Positions 16,531 to 26,353 are shown, counted from the stretch's first letter. The stretch is 64,000 nucleotides of DNA from Acidobacteriaceae bacterium (GCA_003131315.1 PKUV01000030.1:1-64000); one strand, 5' to 3'. Notes: generated by a model not told the origin, from the sequence alone. Translations and numbers: made by a program.

Positions 16531-18732
16531 TCAAAATCCAGCCCACCCAACTCGCGCCGCTGGACGCGCCTGCGACCCCAAAGTGCGCGCCAGTTCCTGC
16601 GCATCGAAAATCGGCGGCTGGCACGCAAACCCCGAGCACACCACCGCAAACGATCGTCCCCCGCCCAGCGCCGGAAGATTCGGGATCGTCTCCGCCAAAG
16701 CCGGGGGCAGGTTCTGCGCGACAACCTTGTCAGCGTCCAAGCACAGAACCGCCGTACTCAAGCCAAGCGGCCGCACCGCCGCCCGATACAGCTCCGCGGC
16801 CACTTCATCCTTCCCGACGACCACCACTTGTGTCTGGGGCTGGCTGAAGTGGACCACCGCCAGCCCATAGGTCGCCGCAAAAATGCCGTGCTGTCCCGCG
16901 ACCCCGGCATAGACCTCCAGCGTCTGCTCGGCCTTGTCGCGATACGACGCATCGTTGTCCGATAGATCGTTGGCGTAACCATGCAGACGCAGCAGCGCGA
17001 TCGCCGCCGCCGAATTTCCCGCCGGAGTCGGCGAATCCTGAAACGGCTTGCGCCGCGTCCCCAGAATGCCGAGTGCGGTTTGTTCGTCAGCCCCCCGGCC
17101 CGCCGCCCCACCGCGCGTATCGAAGAATCCGCCAGCCACCGGATCGAAGAACCCCGCCACCATCGCCTCCCCGATCGACCGTGCAAAGCGGAAGTAGCTC
17201 AGGTCTGCCGTCGCCTCGTAAGCGTCGAGACACGCAATCACCGCGAAAGCATAGTCGTCCAGCACGCCAGGGACAGCGATTTCGCGCCGCTCCGCCCGCG
17301 GATCCGAGTAAGCAATCACATGCTTCATCCCGCGCTCCGCATTCCATCCCTCGGAAAGCAGCCGATCCAGCGAGCGCAAAGCAAAGTGGCGCGCCTCCGC
17401 GAGATCAAGCACCTTGGCAGCTTCCAGATAAGCCGAAACGCACATCGCGTTCCAGCCCGCGTAAACCGTCTTGTCCACATACGGCGTTGGACGCAGCAAA
17501 CGCGCCGCATACATCTTCTTCTTAGCCGCAGCCAGCAGCGTGCGCGCCCGCTCTTCCGGAATGTTCAGGCGCCGCGCAATTTCTTCCACTCCGGTTCCAA
17601 TGTAGAGCACATTCTTCGCCGGATTGTGATGCATGTCCCCGGCTTCCTGGATGTCATAGTGGAGCGCTGCCACCGCAGCCTCATCCTCGCTCAGCGCCGC
17701 TTTCGTTTCTCTCAGGGTCCAGGTGAAATAATCGCCGTCATCGTCCATCGAATAGTCCGCATCCTGCGAAGCGTAAAAGCCGCCGTGCGCGCGGTCGCTG
17801 AGCCATTCGTCCATCCAGCGGATGATGTCGCGCGCCACCCCAGCGAAGAACTCATCCCCAGTTGCCTGGTAAGCGTGCCCATAGTTTTTCAGCAACTCCG
17901 AGTTGTCGTAGCACATCTTCTCGAAGTGCGGCACGATCCAGCGCTCGTCCACCGAGTAGCGATGGAAGCCGCCCGCTAACTGGTCATAGACGCCGCCGCG
18001 CGCCATTTTCTCCAGCGTGCTGACGAAAATAGTGCGCAGTTCTTCGTTGCCCGTCCGCGTGCGAACATACTGATCCATCAGCAGATCGAGCGCCGCCGGA
18101 TGCGGAAACTTCGGTGCACTTCCAAATCCGCCGTTGACGTCGTCAAACATCTTCAGCGCCGATTCCAAAATCGCATCAATCACCGTAGCGGATACCTTCC
18201 CGCTGCCTGCCGAAAAAGACTCCGCCCGCGAGATCGCGCTCTCGACCATCTGCGCCTGCTCCAGCACCTCGCCATGCTTGTCGCGATAAGCCTGAGCAAT
18301 CGAAAGCAGCACGCGCTTAAAACTAGGCCGCCCGTACGCGTCCGCCGGAGGAAAGTACGTCCCGCCATAAAACGGCTTGCCATCGGAAGTAAGAAACGCC
18401 GTAAGCGGCCACCCGCCCTGTCCCGTGAGCGCAGCCACCGCCGCCTGATACCGGCTGTCAATATCCGGACGCTCGTCGCGATCCACCTTCACCGCGATGT
18501 AATGCTCATTAACGATCGCCGCCACCTCGGCATCGTCGTACGACTCGCGATCCATCACATGACACCAGTGACACCAAACCGCCCCAATATCCAAAAGCAC
18601 AGGCTTGTTCGCCAGTCGAGCCGCCGCAAAAGCCTCCTTCCCAAACTCATGCCACTGGATCGGCTGATGCATAGCCGACCGCAGATAGGAAGAAGAAGCG
18701 CGGGCCAGAGCGTTGTGGGAGGAGTCCGTCAT
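16531..18732 (-). CDS. YyaL/SSP411-type thioredoxin-fold protein (DUF255)
   Basis: A 733-residue cytoplasmic protein. The N-terminal domain is the DUF255 thioredoxin fold with the redox pair Cys54-Cys57 (GAVWCHWCHVMDRESY) and the companion segment VKVDRDERPDID. The remainder is a six-hairpin alpha-barrel of the kind seen in glycan-processing enzymes (PTPYVDKTVYAGWNAM, GVLDDYAFAVIACLD). The family is widespread and its substrate is not established. Length is near the family norm of about 700. It stands alone, with a MITE-like element downstream and small repeats upstream. Confidence 0.9.
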   Translation of the reverse strand: MTDSSHNALARASSSYLRSAMHQPIQWHEFGKEAFAAARLANKPVLLDIGAVWCHWCHVMDRESYDDAEVAAIVNEHYIAVKVDRDERPDIDSRYQAAVAALTGQGGWPLTAFLTSDGKPFYGGTYFPPADAYGRPSFKRVLLSIAQAYRDKHGEVLEQAQMVESAISRAESFSAGSGKVSATVIDAILESALKMFDDVNGGFGSAPKFPHPAALDLLMDQYVRTRTGNEELRTIFVSTLEKMARGGVYDQLAGGFHRYSVDERWIVPHFEKMCYDNSELLKNYGHAYQATGDEFFAGVARDIIRWMDEWLSDRAHGGFYASQDADYSMDDDGDYFTWTLRETKAALSEDEAAVAALHYDIQEAGDMHHNPAKNVLYIGTGVEEIARRLNIPEERARTLLAAAKKKMYAARLLRPTPYVDKTVYAGWNAMCVSAYLEAAKVLDLAEARHFALRSLDRLLSEGWNAERGMKHVIAYSDPRAERREIAVPGVLDDYAFAVIACLDAYEATADLSYFRFARSIGEAMVAGFFDPVAGGFFDTRGGAAGRGADEQTALGILGTRRKPFQDSPTPAGNSAAAIALLRLHGYANDLSDNDASYRDKAEQTLEVYAGVAGQHGIFAATYGLAVVHFSQPQTQVVVVGKDEVAAELYRAAVRPLGLSTAVLCLDADKVVAQNLPPALAETIPNLPALGGGRSFAVVCSGFACQPPIFDAQELARTLGSQARPAARVGWAGF

Positions 18733-18796
18733 GAGCCTAGTTTAGCGTGGCGTTGAGGAAGAGTGCGGGCGATCTATCCGGGAATGAAGCGGGTGC

Positions 18797-18825
18797 CCCA
18801 CGTCTCGCGGTTTTCGAGACGTGGG
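18797..18825. repeat. Dispersed hairpin repeat
   Basis: CCCACGTCTCG / CGAGACGTGGG with a 7-nt loop. A close relative at 63,527-63,555 differs by a compensated base pair. See findings. Confidence 0.7.
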
Positions 18826-18866
18826 ACCGCCAGCGGGCATCCAGCCGCTGATTGCACGTGAATCGA

Positions 18867-18937
18867 GCCAAAAGCCAAAAGCCAAAAGCCAAAAGCCAAA
18901 AGCTAAAAACTAAAAGCTAAAAGCTAAAAGCTGACAG
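18867..18937. repeat. 8-bp tandem repeat (AAAAGCCA / AAAAGCTA)
   Basis: About nine direct copies of an 8-bp unit that drifts from GCCAAAA to GCTAAAA, ending at the stop codon of the M20 peptidase gene. Confidence 0.85.
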
Positions 18938-19933
18938 CTAAGCCCTCAGCCTCCTCGCCATCGCACAATAAATCTCCACCGCCTCCACCAGCTGAGCCTT
19001 CTCCACAAACTCGCCCTCGGTGTGCGCCACGTGAATCGAGCCTGGTCCCAGCAGCAACGGCTCGCCCCAGTTCGTTAGCGACGGGATGTCGGTCGTGAAA
19101 GCCGCGACCATCGTCGGCAGACCGTCCAGCGTGCGGAGCCGCAGGAACGGAGTCTCGCGTGTGAAATGAACTTCGGCAAGTTCGCCGACGGCCTCTGTGA
19201 TCTCGCGGCGCAGTGTGTCCGCCGGGCCCACCAGGCGATAGAAAAGATCGGCCTTGGCAAAATCAGAAATCACGTTCGGCGCGCGCCCGCCCTGAATTAA
19301 GCCGACGTTCTTCGTGCAAGGGCCCACGTCGGCGCCTTCGGGAAGCTTCATCGCGTGCAGTCGGTGCAGCGCTTCCACCAGTTTGTCGATCGCCGACTCA
19401 CCCAGCTCCGGATACGCCGAGTGCGCCATCTTTCCGCGCGCCACCAGTTCCACGTGCAGCGCGCCCTTGCTCGCGAGCGCCAGTTTGTTCTCCGTCGGCT
19501 CGCCGTTGATCATGAACCGCGCGCCCATCGGTTGCTGGTTTGCCACCTTCGCGCCGATCGAGTCCCGCTCTTCACCAACCAGAAACAGCAGCCCGACGAA
19601 AACCCCCGCCCCGCGCAGCTTCTCTGCCGCCAGTATCTGCGCCGCGATAATCCCCTTCGCGTCGCACGCTCCGCGCCCGTAAATGCGCCCGTCATCTTCG
19701 GACGACGCAATGAACGGGGGCACCGTATCCATGTGAGTGGAGAAGACAATCTCCGGACGAGCATGCTCCGGCCAAGTAGCCAGCACGTTCGCGCGCGCGC
19801 CCTCGACCGGCATTTTCCGAGCTTCCAAGCCGCGCCGCCCCAGCTCGTCGCAAAGAAAGTCTCCCACCGCACTTTCATTCGGAGTGATGGATTCGATGTC
19901 GATCAGCCGGCGGGTAAGCGCAAACAGCTCCAT
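18938..19933 (-). CDS. M20-family zinc peptidase/deacylase (ArgE/DapE-like)
   Basis: A 331-residue cytoplasmic metallo-amidase of the M20 family (acetylornithine deacetylase, succinyl-diaminopimelate desuccinylase and relatives). Metal-binding motifs: His in FSTHMDTVPP, bridging Asp in GRGACDAKG, catalytic Glu in VGEERDS, and the C-terminal His in IHVAHTEGEF. The dimerisation lid runs from about 170 to 280 (GALHVELVARGKMAHSAYPE). I chose ATG 19,933, where the family alignment begins (MELFALTRRLIDIES); the longer frame to 20,353 runs through repeats and the divergent gene and is spurious. Substrate cannot be fixed from context. Confidence 0.88.
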   Translation of the reverse strand: MELFALTRRLIDIESITPNESAVGDFLCDELGRRGLEARKMPVEGARANVLATWPEHARPEIVFSTHMDTVPPFIASSEDDGRIYGRGACDAKGIIAAQILAAEKLRGAGVFVGLLFLVGEERDSIGAKVANQQPMGARFMINGEPTENKLALASKGALHVELVARGKMAHSAYPELGESAIDKLVEALHRLHAMKLPEGADVGPCTKNVGLIQGGRAPNVISDFAKADLFYRLVGPADTLRREITEAVGELAEVHFTRETPFLRLRTLDGLPTMVAAFTTDIPSLTNWGEPLLLGPGSIHVAHTEGEFVEKAQLVEAVEIYCAMARRLRA

Positions 19934-20030
19934 GCAGGAAAAGAGTAACAGTGGATAGTGGATAGTGAATAGTAAATCGTGAGCGGATTTGCTGGCCACT
20001 GGCCACCGACCACTGTTGTACTCTGATTCC

Positions 20031-20705
20031 GTGCTTCCCGAAACCTCCAGCATCCGCTCCCTGTTCCTCCCCGGCCCCGCCGGACGTCTGGAAGGTCTGC
20101 TCAACGCCGGATCGCCCAATGCGACGCACGCCGCCGTGGTCTGCCATCCGCATCCGGTGTACGGAGGAACGCTCCACAACAAAGTCGTCTTCCACGCCAT
20201 GAAAGCGCTCAACAATTTCGGATTCCCCGTGCTCCGCTTCAACTTCCGCGGCACCGGGCTGAGCGAAGGCGAACACGCAAGCGGCATCGACGAAGTCGAA
20301 GACGTGCGCGCCGCCCTCGACTGGCTGGAACGCGAATTCACGCTCCCCGTCATCTTCGCTGGCTTTTCCTTCGGAGCCGCCGTCGGATTGCGCGCCGCCT
20401 ACGCCGATGACCGTGTCCGCGCGCTCATCGCCCTCGGCCTGCCCGCCGTCCCCGTCGAAGACCGCGTCTACGATTTCGAATTCCTGCGGGAGTGCGCCAA
20501 GCCAAAACTCTTCGTCAGCGGTTCGCGCGATCACTTCGGTCCCCCAGGCAAACTCGAAGCGCTCGTCAACACCTTCGCCGACCCCAAGAAGCTGGTCCGC
20601 ATCGAAGCCGGAGACCACTTCTTCGAAGGAAGACTCAAGGAGATGCGAGTAGCGATCGAAGATTGGGTCCGCGAGATCGTGCCCGCCCAAGCCACCAGCG
20701 ACTAA
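20031..20705 (+). CDS. Alpha/beta hydrolase (dienelactone-hydrolase-like)
   Basis: A 224-residue cytoplasmic serine hydrolase. The nucleophile elbow is GFSFG, the acid is Asp in SGSRDHFGP and the base is His in EAGDHFFEG. The stretch HPHPVYGGTLHNKVV followed by FRGTGLSEGEH is characteristic of a small COG2945-type family whose substrates are unknown. I prefer GTG 20,031 as start: the codons before it (from 19,989) come from a degenerate repeat tract (CACTGGCCACCGACCACTG) that fills the gap to the divergent M20 gene. Another such tract follows the stop. Confidence 0.85.
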   Translation: MLPETSSIRSLFLPGPAGRLEGLLNAGSPNATHAAVVCHPHPVYGGTLHNKVVFHAMKALNNFGFPVLRFNFRGTGLSEGEHASGIDEVEDVRAALDWLEREFTLPVIFAGFSFGAAVGLRAAYADDRVRALIALGLPAVPVEDRVYDFEFLRECAKPKLFVSGSRDHFGPPGKLEALVNTFADPKKLVRIEAGDHFFEGRLKEMRVAIEDWVREIVPAQATSD

Positions 20706-20766
20706 CGACCAGTGGCAAACGGCGAACAGCGAACGACTAACGACTGACGACCTTATAATCCCCACC

Positions 20767-22119
20767 ATGCCTCCGATCTCTCCCGCGCGCGACCAGCAAT
20801 TCCGCCGCATGCGCGAGGTCGCCCGCGAGATATTCACCTCCGCGCTCAGCAACGCCTCCATCGAAAGCGCTTTCGCCCGCAACGTGCACTGCGAGCGCCG
20901 CGTCCTGCGCATCGGCGACGACCTGCACGATCTCGATACCTACCAGCGCGTGTTCGTCGTCTCCATCGGAAAGGCCGCGCACACCATGGCCGCCGTTCTC
21001 GAAACCCAACTCGGCAGCAGCCTCGAAGGCATCGTCGCATCCTCGGTCGAACCCGCCCGCCTAGTGCGCGGCTTCCGCTATTTTCGCGGTGGACATCCCA
21101 CGCCCACCGCCGAATCCATCCACGCCGCCGGCGCCATCCTCAACTCGCTGACTGCTCTCGACTCCGTTGCGCTCGCCATTTTTATGATCTCCGGCGGCGG
21201 CTCTTCCATCGTCGAAAAGCCCGTAGACGATGAAATTTCGCTGCCCGACCTCGCCGCCACCTACCGGACGCTCGTGCACTCCGGAGCGCCTATCGCCGAG
21301 ATCAACGCCATCCGCAAACATCTCTCCGCCGTCAAGGGCGGACGCCTCGCCCAGGCAGCCTATCCCGCCCAGCAGGTTTCAATTTTTGTTTCCGACGTGC
21401 CCGACGATACACCCGACGCGCTCGCCTCCGGCCCCACCATGCCCGATTCCACTTCCATCCACGACTGCGAGCGCATCGCCGCCAAGTACAACCTCATCGA
21501 TCAGCTCCCCAATTCCGTCGCCGACCTTTTCCGCCAGCATGCCCTCGACGAGACACCCAAATCCGACGACCCCGCTTTCGTCCACGCTCGCTGGTGGACC
21601 GTGCTCTCGAACAAAGTGGCCATCGATGAAGCCGCCGCAGCCGCTACCCGCGCCGGGTTTGCCGTCGAGGTCGATAACTCCTGCGACGACTGGCCCTACG
21701 ACAAAGCCGCCGGCTACTTGCTCAACCGCGTGCGCGAACTGCGCCGCTCCGTATCGCGCGTCTGCCTGATCTCCGGCGGCGAGGTGACCGTCACCGTCCG
21801 CAACGGTGGCATCGGCGGACGCAATCAGCAGTTCGCCCTCGCCTGCGCCGAACAAATATCGGGACAGGACATTACAGTGCTGAGCGCCGGCACCGACGGC
21901 ATCGACGGCAACAGTCCTGCCGCCGGCGCCGTAGTCGATGGCAGCACCCTGGATCGAGTAAAAGATCGTGTCAATGCCCGCGCCGGTGGCGCCGAAGCCG
22001 CGCGGCACGCGCTCTCCACCTTCAATGCCTATCCTCTTTTCGACGCGCTCTCCGACACCGTCGTCACCGGACCCACCGGAAATAATCTTCGCGACCTGCG
22101 AATCTTGCTGGCTTACTAA
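20767..22119 (+). CDS. Glycerate 2-kinase (MOFRL family)
   Basis: A 450-residue cytoplasmic kinase that phosphorylates D-glycerate to 2-phosphoglycerate, linking glyoxylate/serine metabolism to glycolysis. The DUF4147 N-terminal part shows VVSIGKAAHTMA, RGGHPTPTAES and ISGGGSSI; the C-terminal MOFRL part shows ISGGEVTV, GGIGGRNQQFALA and SAGTDGIDGNSPAAG. A TATAAT at 20,754-20,759 lies only 7 bases before the ATG, so the mRNA may be leaderless or nearly so. Older annotations call such proteins hydroxypyruvate reductase. The beta-hydroxyacid dehydrogenase at 10,848 could feed the same pathway, but this is inference. Confidence 0.9.
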   Translation: MPPISPARDQQFRRMREVAREIFTSALSNASIESAFARNVHCERRVLRIGDDLHDLDTYQRVFVVSIGKAAHTMAAVLETQLGSSLEGIVASSVEPARLVRGFRYFRGGHPTPTAESIHAAGAILNSLTALDSVALAIFMISGGGSSIVEKPVDDEISLPDLAATYRTLVHSGAPIAEINAIRKHLSAVKGGRLAQAAYPAQQVSIFVSDVPDDTPDALASGPTMPDSTSIHDCERIAAKYNLIDQLPNSVADLFRQHALDETPKSDDPAFVHARWWTVLSNKVAIDEAAAAATRAGFAVEVDNSCDDWPYDKAAGYLLNRVRELRRSVSRVCLISGGEVTVTVRNGGIGGRNQQFALACAEQISGQDITVLSAGTDGIDGNSPAAGAVVDGSTLDRVKDRVNARAGGAEAARHALSTFNAYPLFDALSDTVVTGPTGNNLRDLRILLAY

Positions 22120-22290
22120 AGGCCGGAAGCTCGCAGCTGGCAGCTCGCGGTCTACAGCCAGAAAGCCCGCCGCCCGCAGGCAGAAGCCATCTGCCAGCCG
22201 CTAGACAGCCAAAGGTCCTGTTACTTCCGTCATCTCGTGCGCGGGGGCGGTTCGGGTCATGATAAGGACGGTAGCTGGAGTCCTGCCTGC

Positions 22291-23412
22291 ATGAATATCG
22301 ACGACTTGCTCCGCATCGCCATGGAGCGCCGCGCTTCTGACTTGCATTTGAAGGTAGGGAACTATCCTCACCTGAGGATTGATGGCGATCTGGTGCCTTT
22401 GACCGACCAGGCGCGCGTGTCTGCTGAAGACATGTTGAACATGGCTTTCAGCATGATGTCGGCGCGGCAAAAGCAAAAATTCAAAGAGACCACGGAAATC
22501 GATATGGCGTATGGCGTTGCGGGCCTGGGACGCTTCCGTGTGAACGTGTTTCAGCAGCGCGGCAACGTGGGATTGGTGCTGCGCGTCATTCCGACGAAGA
22601 TCCGCGCGCTTGACGAACTGTTTTTGCCGAAAGTGGTAGAGCAGATCTGCGACATGCCGCGCGGTCTGGTGCTGGTGACCGGGGTGACGGGCTCGGGCAA
22701 ATCGACGACGCTGGCCGCCATGGTGGACCGCATTAACTCGACTCGCGCCGAGCACATCATCACGATCGAAGACCCCATCGAATTTCTGCACCGCGATAAA
22801 AAAGGTTACGTGAACCAGCGCGAGGTGGAAGTGGATACGCCATCGTTCTCGGCGGCGCTGCGCGCTTCTCTTCGTCAGGACCCGGACGTGATTCTGGTGG
22901 GCGAAATGCGCGATCTGGAGACGATCGCGACGGCGCTGCACGCGGCCGAAACCGGTCACATGGTTTTCTCGACGCTGCACACGCTGGATGCGGTGGAAAG
23001 CATCAACCGAATCATCGCGATTTTCCCGCCGCCGGAGCAGAAACAGATCCGACTGCAGTTGGCGGCGGTGTTGCGCGCCATCGTCAGCCAGCGCCTGGTG
23101 CGCCGGTCTGACGCCGAAGGTCGAGTGCCCGCGGTCGAAGTGATGGTGACGACGGCTTACATCCGGGAATGCATTCTGGTGCCCGAGAAGACGCGCGCCA
23201 TCCGCGAAGCGATTTCCGCCGGCACGTCGCAGTACGGCATGCAGACTTTCGACCAGTCGCTCTGGGATTTGTTCCAGGCGGGGCTGGTGAATTACGAGAC
23301 CGCTCTGGAGAGCGCCTCGAACGCGGATGAGTTCAAACTGCGGATGCAGGGTATTGCGTCGACGTCGGACCTCTCGCGGCAGTCGATGCAGTCGGCGGGC
23401 TTTGGACGCTGA
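22291..23412 (+). CDS. pilT: Twitching motility retraction ATPase PilT
   Basis: Cytoplasmic hexameric ATPase that depolymerises type IV pili. Walker A is GVTGSGKST (131-139), the Asp box EDPIEFLH, Walker B DPDVILVGEMRD and the His box STLHTLDAVESINR. The C-terminal region has the retraction-specific character (AIREAISAG..GMQTFDQSLW). ATG 22,291 is used because MNIDDLLRIA starts the family; the codons before it are not conserved-looking. Length 373 residues, slightly more than the usual 345-370, due to a Ser/Gln-rich tail. Other pilus genes are not in the window. Confidence 0.95.
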   Translation: MNIDDLLRIAMERRASDLHLKVGNYPHLRIDGDLVPLTDQARVSAEDMLNMAFSMMSARQKQKFKETTEIDMAYGVAGLGRFRVNVFQQRGNVGLVLRVIPTKIRALDELFLPKVVEQICDMPRGLVLVTGVTGSGKSTTLAAMVDRINSTRAEHIITIEDPIEFLHRDKKGYVNQREVEVDTPSFSAALRASLRQDPDVILVGEMRDLETIATALHAAETGHMVFSTLHTLDAVESINRIIAIFPPPEQKQIRLQLAAVLRAIVSQRLVRRSDAEGRVPAVEVMVTTAYIRECILVPEKTRAIREAISAGTSQYGMQTFDQSLWDLFQAGLVNYETALESASNADEFKLRMQGIASTSDLSRQSMQSAGFGR

Positions 23413-23658
23413 AGATTGGGGCGGAGATTGAGTTTGTCCTGCTGAACGTTGTTGCTTGTGAACTTTGTTCCTCCTGAAACTTGGGCGCGCTTCGGCGCGC
23501 CCGCTTTTTGTGGCAGAGGAGTTGCTGAAAAACTCGCGATGCGCGGCCGGAGCCGCACTTCGGTGATGGCGCTCAAGGCGAAGGCCGAGCTGCGCTCGGC
23601 TTGGACCCTTCGACTTCGCTCAGGGCAGGCTCGCGAGGGCGCCCGTCCCCACACGGGC
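23413..23658. other. Intergenic with repeat fragments
   Basis: Contains GTTGCTGAAAAACTCGCGATG (a left-end fragment of the MITE-like family, about 23,521) and a word CCCTTCGACTTCGCTCAGGG related to the inverted repeat at 30,156. It lies between convergent genes. Confidence 0.5.
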
Positions 23659-24042
23659 TTAGTTGGGTTTGCGGAACTTACTGTCGGCCAGATAGCGGAG
23701 CATGATGGCGTCAGTGGCGCTTTGGAACTGTTGCTCCAATTCGGGGGGGCGCACGGGGGCGTCTTGGCGGAGGGTCTCGCGGAATTTCTCACCCATTTCG
23801 GAATCGCTGGTGACGACCTGCATGTAGAACCAGAGGAAGTGGCGCATCTGGTCGAGAGCGGACTTGAGGACCTGGATGGATTCCATCTCGGGGGGATCGG
23901 CGAGGGCTTCCATGAGTTCGGGGTCGGTGGGGGCCTGCATGGCGGCGCAGTTGAGTTCGCGCTGGATCACGCGCAGGTCGTCCGTAACGCGCAAAATGCG
24001 GAGATGAATCTCTTCCATGCTTTCCCGGTTCTCGCGATCCAT
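23659..24042 (-). CDS. Hypothetical helical protein
   Basis: A 127-residue, mostly alpha-helical, charged protein with no signal peptide. It has repeated coiled-coil-like stretches (EEIHLRILRVTDDLRVIQREL; IQVLKSALDQMRHFLWFYMQ). Family and role not recognised. ATG 24,042 (MDRENRES) is preferred to 24,138 because AAAGGA lies about 6 bases upstream and the longer N-terminus is not protein-like. It is convergent with pilT. Confidence 0.65.
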   Translation of the reverse strand: MDRENRESMEEIHLRILRVTDDLRVIQRELNCAAMQAPTDPELMEALADPPEMESIQVLKSALDQMRHFLWFYMQVVTSDSEMGEKFRETLRQDAPVRPPELEQQFQSATDAIMLRYLADSKFRKPN

Positions 24043-24192
24043 AAGGTCCTTTCCGTCCTGACCAAAGCTTTCCTGACCAATGCGCTGTAACCAAGATCGC
24101 ATCCCGGAGCACGGGGGGGGAAGGTTCCCCGTGTGCATGAGCTTCGGTAATTGAAGTTACCTTAGGTCGAAAGCCGCACGGGGCGGGCGATT

Positions 24193-24990
24193 TCAGGCGC
24201 TCTTGCGGGTTACTTCACGGGACAGTTTCAATCCGGCGGAGCGGATTTCGGGGACACCGACGATGCGGGTGCCCTGGACGGGCGATTCCACCGCCTCGAC
24301 CAGCGCGAGGATCAGCTGGTCAATAGTAACCAGACCGAGGCGGAGGGCGCCGGCGCGCGTGAACGGGAGCCACTCGCACACCTTGTAGACGGGCAGCAGC
24401 GCGTAGGGCCAGCGGTGTCCTGGTCCGAGCACGTACCAGGGGCGGAGGATGGTGGAATTGAGGTGGTGCTCCTGGATCATCTGTTCGCATTCGGCGCGCA
24501 CGGCGATGTAGTCCTTCATCATCATCATGGGAGCGGGGTGGGCGACGCTGAGGTAGATGAAGTGATGCATGCTGAGTTCGGCGCAAGCGGAGATGGCCTC
24601 GCGGGCGGAGACCAGGTCAATGGCGCGAAACTCGGCGGCTTTCGATGGGGATGGGTGAGGGACGCCGACCAAGTGGATGAAGGTGTCGGTCGGTCGAATG
24701 AGTTGGCGGTAACTGTTGGCGTCGAGCGCATTGCCGGAGACGACTTCGCAGGCGGCGGGCAGCTTGGCTTTCGAGCCGGGGCGGACCAGTACGCGAACCC
24801 GATGTCCACGCTCGAGAAGAATGGGAATGAGACCGGTGCCGATATAGCCGGTTCCTCCGGTGATGAAGACGCGCCGGGAGTCGGACGACTTGGGCAAGGA
24901 TTTGACTTTCAGCAAGAGCCGGATGTCGGAGATGGATGCAGCCACAGCGTTAGTACGCTCCTGGGGGCCGTCTCGGATTGTCATAGGCAT
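24193..24990 (-). CDS. NAD(P)-binding sugar epimerase-like protein (extended SDR, atypical)
   Basis: A 265-residue Rossmann-fold protein. The cofactor motif is FITGGTGYIGTGL (about 43-55), and HLVGVPHPSPS and YLSVAHP mark the following strands. The usual Tyr-x-x-x-Lys is not obvious (KDYIAVRAECEQ has Tyr then Arg), so it is closer to atypical SDRs of the NmrA/complex I NDUFA9 kind than to a true epimerase. The product may act on quinones or nucleotide sugars. The first 35 residues are outside the fold, so a later start is possible. Confidence 0.78.
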   Translation of the reverse strand: MPMTIRDGPQERTNAVAASISDIRLLLKVKSLPKSSDSRRVFITGGTGYIGTGLIPILLERGHRVRVLVRPGSKAKLPAACEVVSGNALDANSYRQLIRPTDTFIHLVGVPHPSPSKAAEFRAIDLVSAREAISACAELSMHHFIYLSVAHPAPMMMMKDYIAVRAECEQMIQEHHLNSTILRPWYVLGPGHRWPYALLPVYKVCEWLPFTRAGALRLGLVTIDQLILALVEAVESPVQGTRIVGVPEIRSAGLKLSREVTRKSA

Positions 24991-25060
24991 AGTCGTAGTT
25001 ATGGCCCGTCAAGAAGTTTAATCCAAGGGAGGGGCTGGGTGTGGTACAAACGGTTTCGCG

Positions 25061-26353
25061 ATGACATCGCCGCAAACTGGCCTGGTGCGGGCCATTGGCC
25101 GTTGGAGCTTGGCCGCACTGGCGGTGAACTCGATTATCGGCAGTGGCATATTTGGGTTGCCGGCCACGGTGGCTGGGCTGCTCGGCAAACGCAGCGTATT
25201 GGCCGTGTTGATTGCGGGGGCTGCGATGGGCGTGATTATGGCCTGCTTTGCCGAGGTGGCCTCGCAATTTTCCGAGGCAGGCGGACCTTACCTGTACGCG
25301 CGCGCGGCGTTCGGGCGCCTGACGGGCATTCTGGTGGGCTGGATGCTGTACCTGGCGCAGACGGCAGCTCCGGCGGCGAATGCTAATTTGTTTGTCATTT
25401 ATCTGGCGGAATTCTGGCCGGCGGCGAAAGAACCGTGGCCGCGCTTTGTGATCCTGACGCTACTGGTGGGAGTGCTGGCGGCGATCAACACTCGGGGTGC
25501 ACGGCAGGGCACGGCGGTGAGCAACGTGTTCACGGTGGCGAAGATTCTGCCGCTGCTGATGGTGGTGTCGGCGGGAGCTGCGGTTACAATCCTCCATCCG
25601 GCGCCGTGGGGTGCGGCGGGGCCGATCAAGGTAAGCGCGTGGATGCAGGCGATGGTGCTGCTGATTTTCGCTTACGGTGGATTTGAATCGGCGCTGGCGC
25701 CCATGAGCGAAGCGAAGAATCCTGGGCGGGACGCCGGTTTCGCGCTGTTTGTGGCACTGATTGCCTGCACCGTGATTTATGCGCTGGTGCAATGGGTGGT
25801 GGTGGGAGTGCTGGGGCCCGGGGCGACTACGGATCGTCCGCTGGCCGAGGTGGCGCGCATCACGATGGGCAATCGCGGAGCGGCGCTGGTTGCGATTGGG
25901 GCGCTGGTTTCGGTGTACGGTTATTTGAGCGCCAAGCTGCTGGGAATGCCACGCGTCACGTTCGCGCTCGCTAAAGGCGGCGATCTGCCACAGCTGTTTG
26001 CCGCGGTGAGTCCCAGATTTCATACGCCTTGGTTTTCGATTCTGTTCTATGCGGCGGCAGTGTGGGGGCTGGCGATGGTTGGGAGTTTTGCCTGGAATGT
26101 GACGCTGTCGGTGGTCGCCCGGTTGTTCTACTACGCAGTTATCTGCGCCGCGGTGATTGCTTTGCGGCGAAAGCAGCCGCTGGCCGCCGGTTTCCGGCTG
26201 CCTGGGGGGCAGGTGCTGGCCGTGCTGGGGGTCGGGATTGCCGTGGGGCTGGCGACGCAGGTGGATTTGAGTAAGTCGCTGATCCTGGCGGCGACGGTCG
26301 GGGCGGCTTTGCTGAATTGGCTGTGGGCGCGGAGGGCGCGAGTTTCAGAATAA
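25061..26353 (+). CDS. APC-superfamily amino-acid permease
   Basis: A 430-residue inner-membrane transporter with 12 predicted helices. The first helix carries the family signature SIIGSGIFGLPATVAG, with the unwound Gly-rich segment that binds the substrate amino group. Other helices include VLIAGAAMGVIMACFAEVA, ILPLLMVVSAGAAVTIL and MVLLIFAYGGFES (substrate-site helix 6 pattern). It is divergent from the SDR gene, 70 bases apart. Specificity cannot be inferred. Confidence 0.9.
   Translation: MTSPQTGLVRAIGRWSLAALAVNSIIGSGIFGLPATVAGLLGKRSVLAVLIAGAAMGVIMACFAEVASQFSEAGGPYLYARAAFGRLTGILVGWMLYLAQTAAPAANANLFVIYLAEFWPAAKEPWPRFVILTLLVGVLAAINTRGARQGTAVSNVFTVAKILPLLMVVSAGAAVTILHPAPWGAAGPIKVSAWMQAMVLLIFAYGGFESALAPMSEAKNPGRDAGFALFVALIACTVIYALVQWVVVGVLGPGATTDRPLAEVARITMGNRGAALVAIGALVSVYGYLSAKLLGMPRVTFALAKGGDLPQLFAAVSPRFHTPWFSILFYAAAVWGLAMVGSFAWNVTLSVVARLFYYAVICAAVIALRRKQPLAAGFRLPGGQVLAVLGVGIAVGLATQVDLSKSLILAATVGAALLNWLWARRARVSE

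Noticed and set aside
18867-18937. CRISPR array
   Set aside because: The unit is 8 bp in direct tandem without spacers; no cas genes are present.
19934-20353. N-terminal extension of the M20 peptidase
   Set aside because: It runs through a repeat tract and antisense to the alpha/beta hydrolase; the family start fits ATG 19,933.
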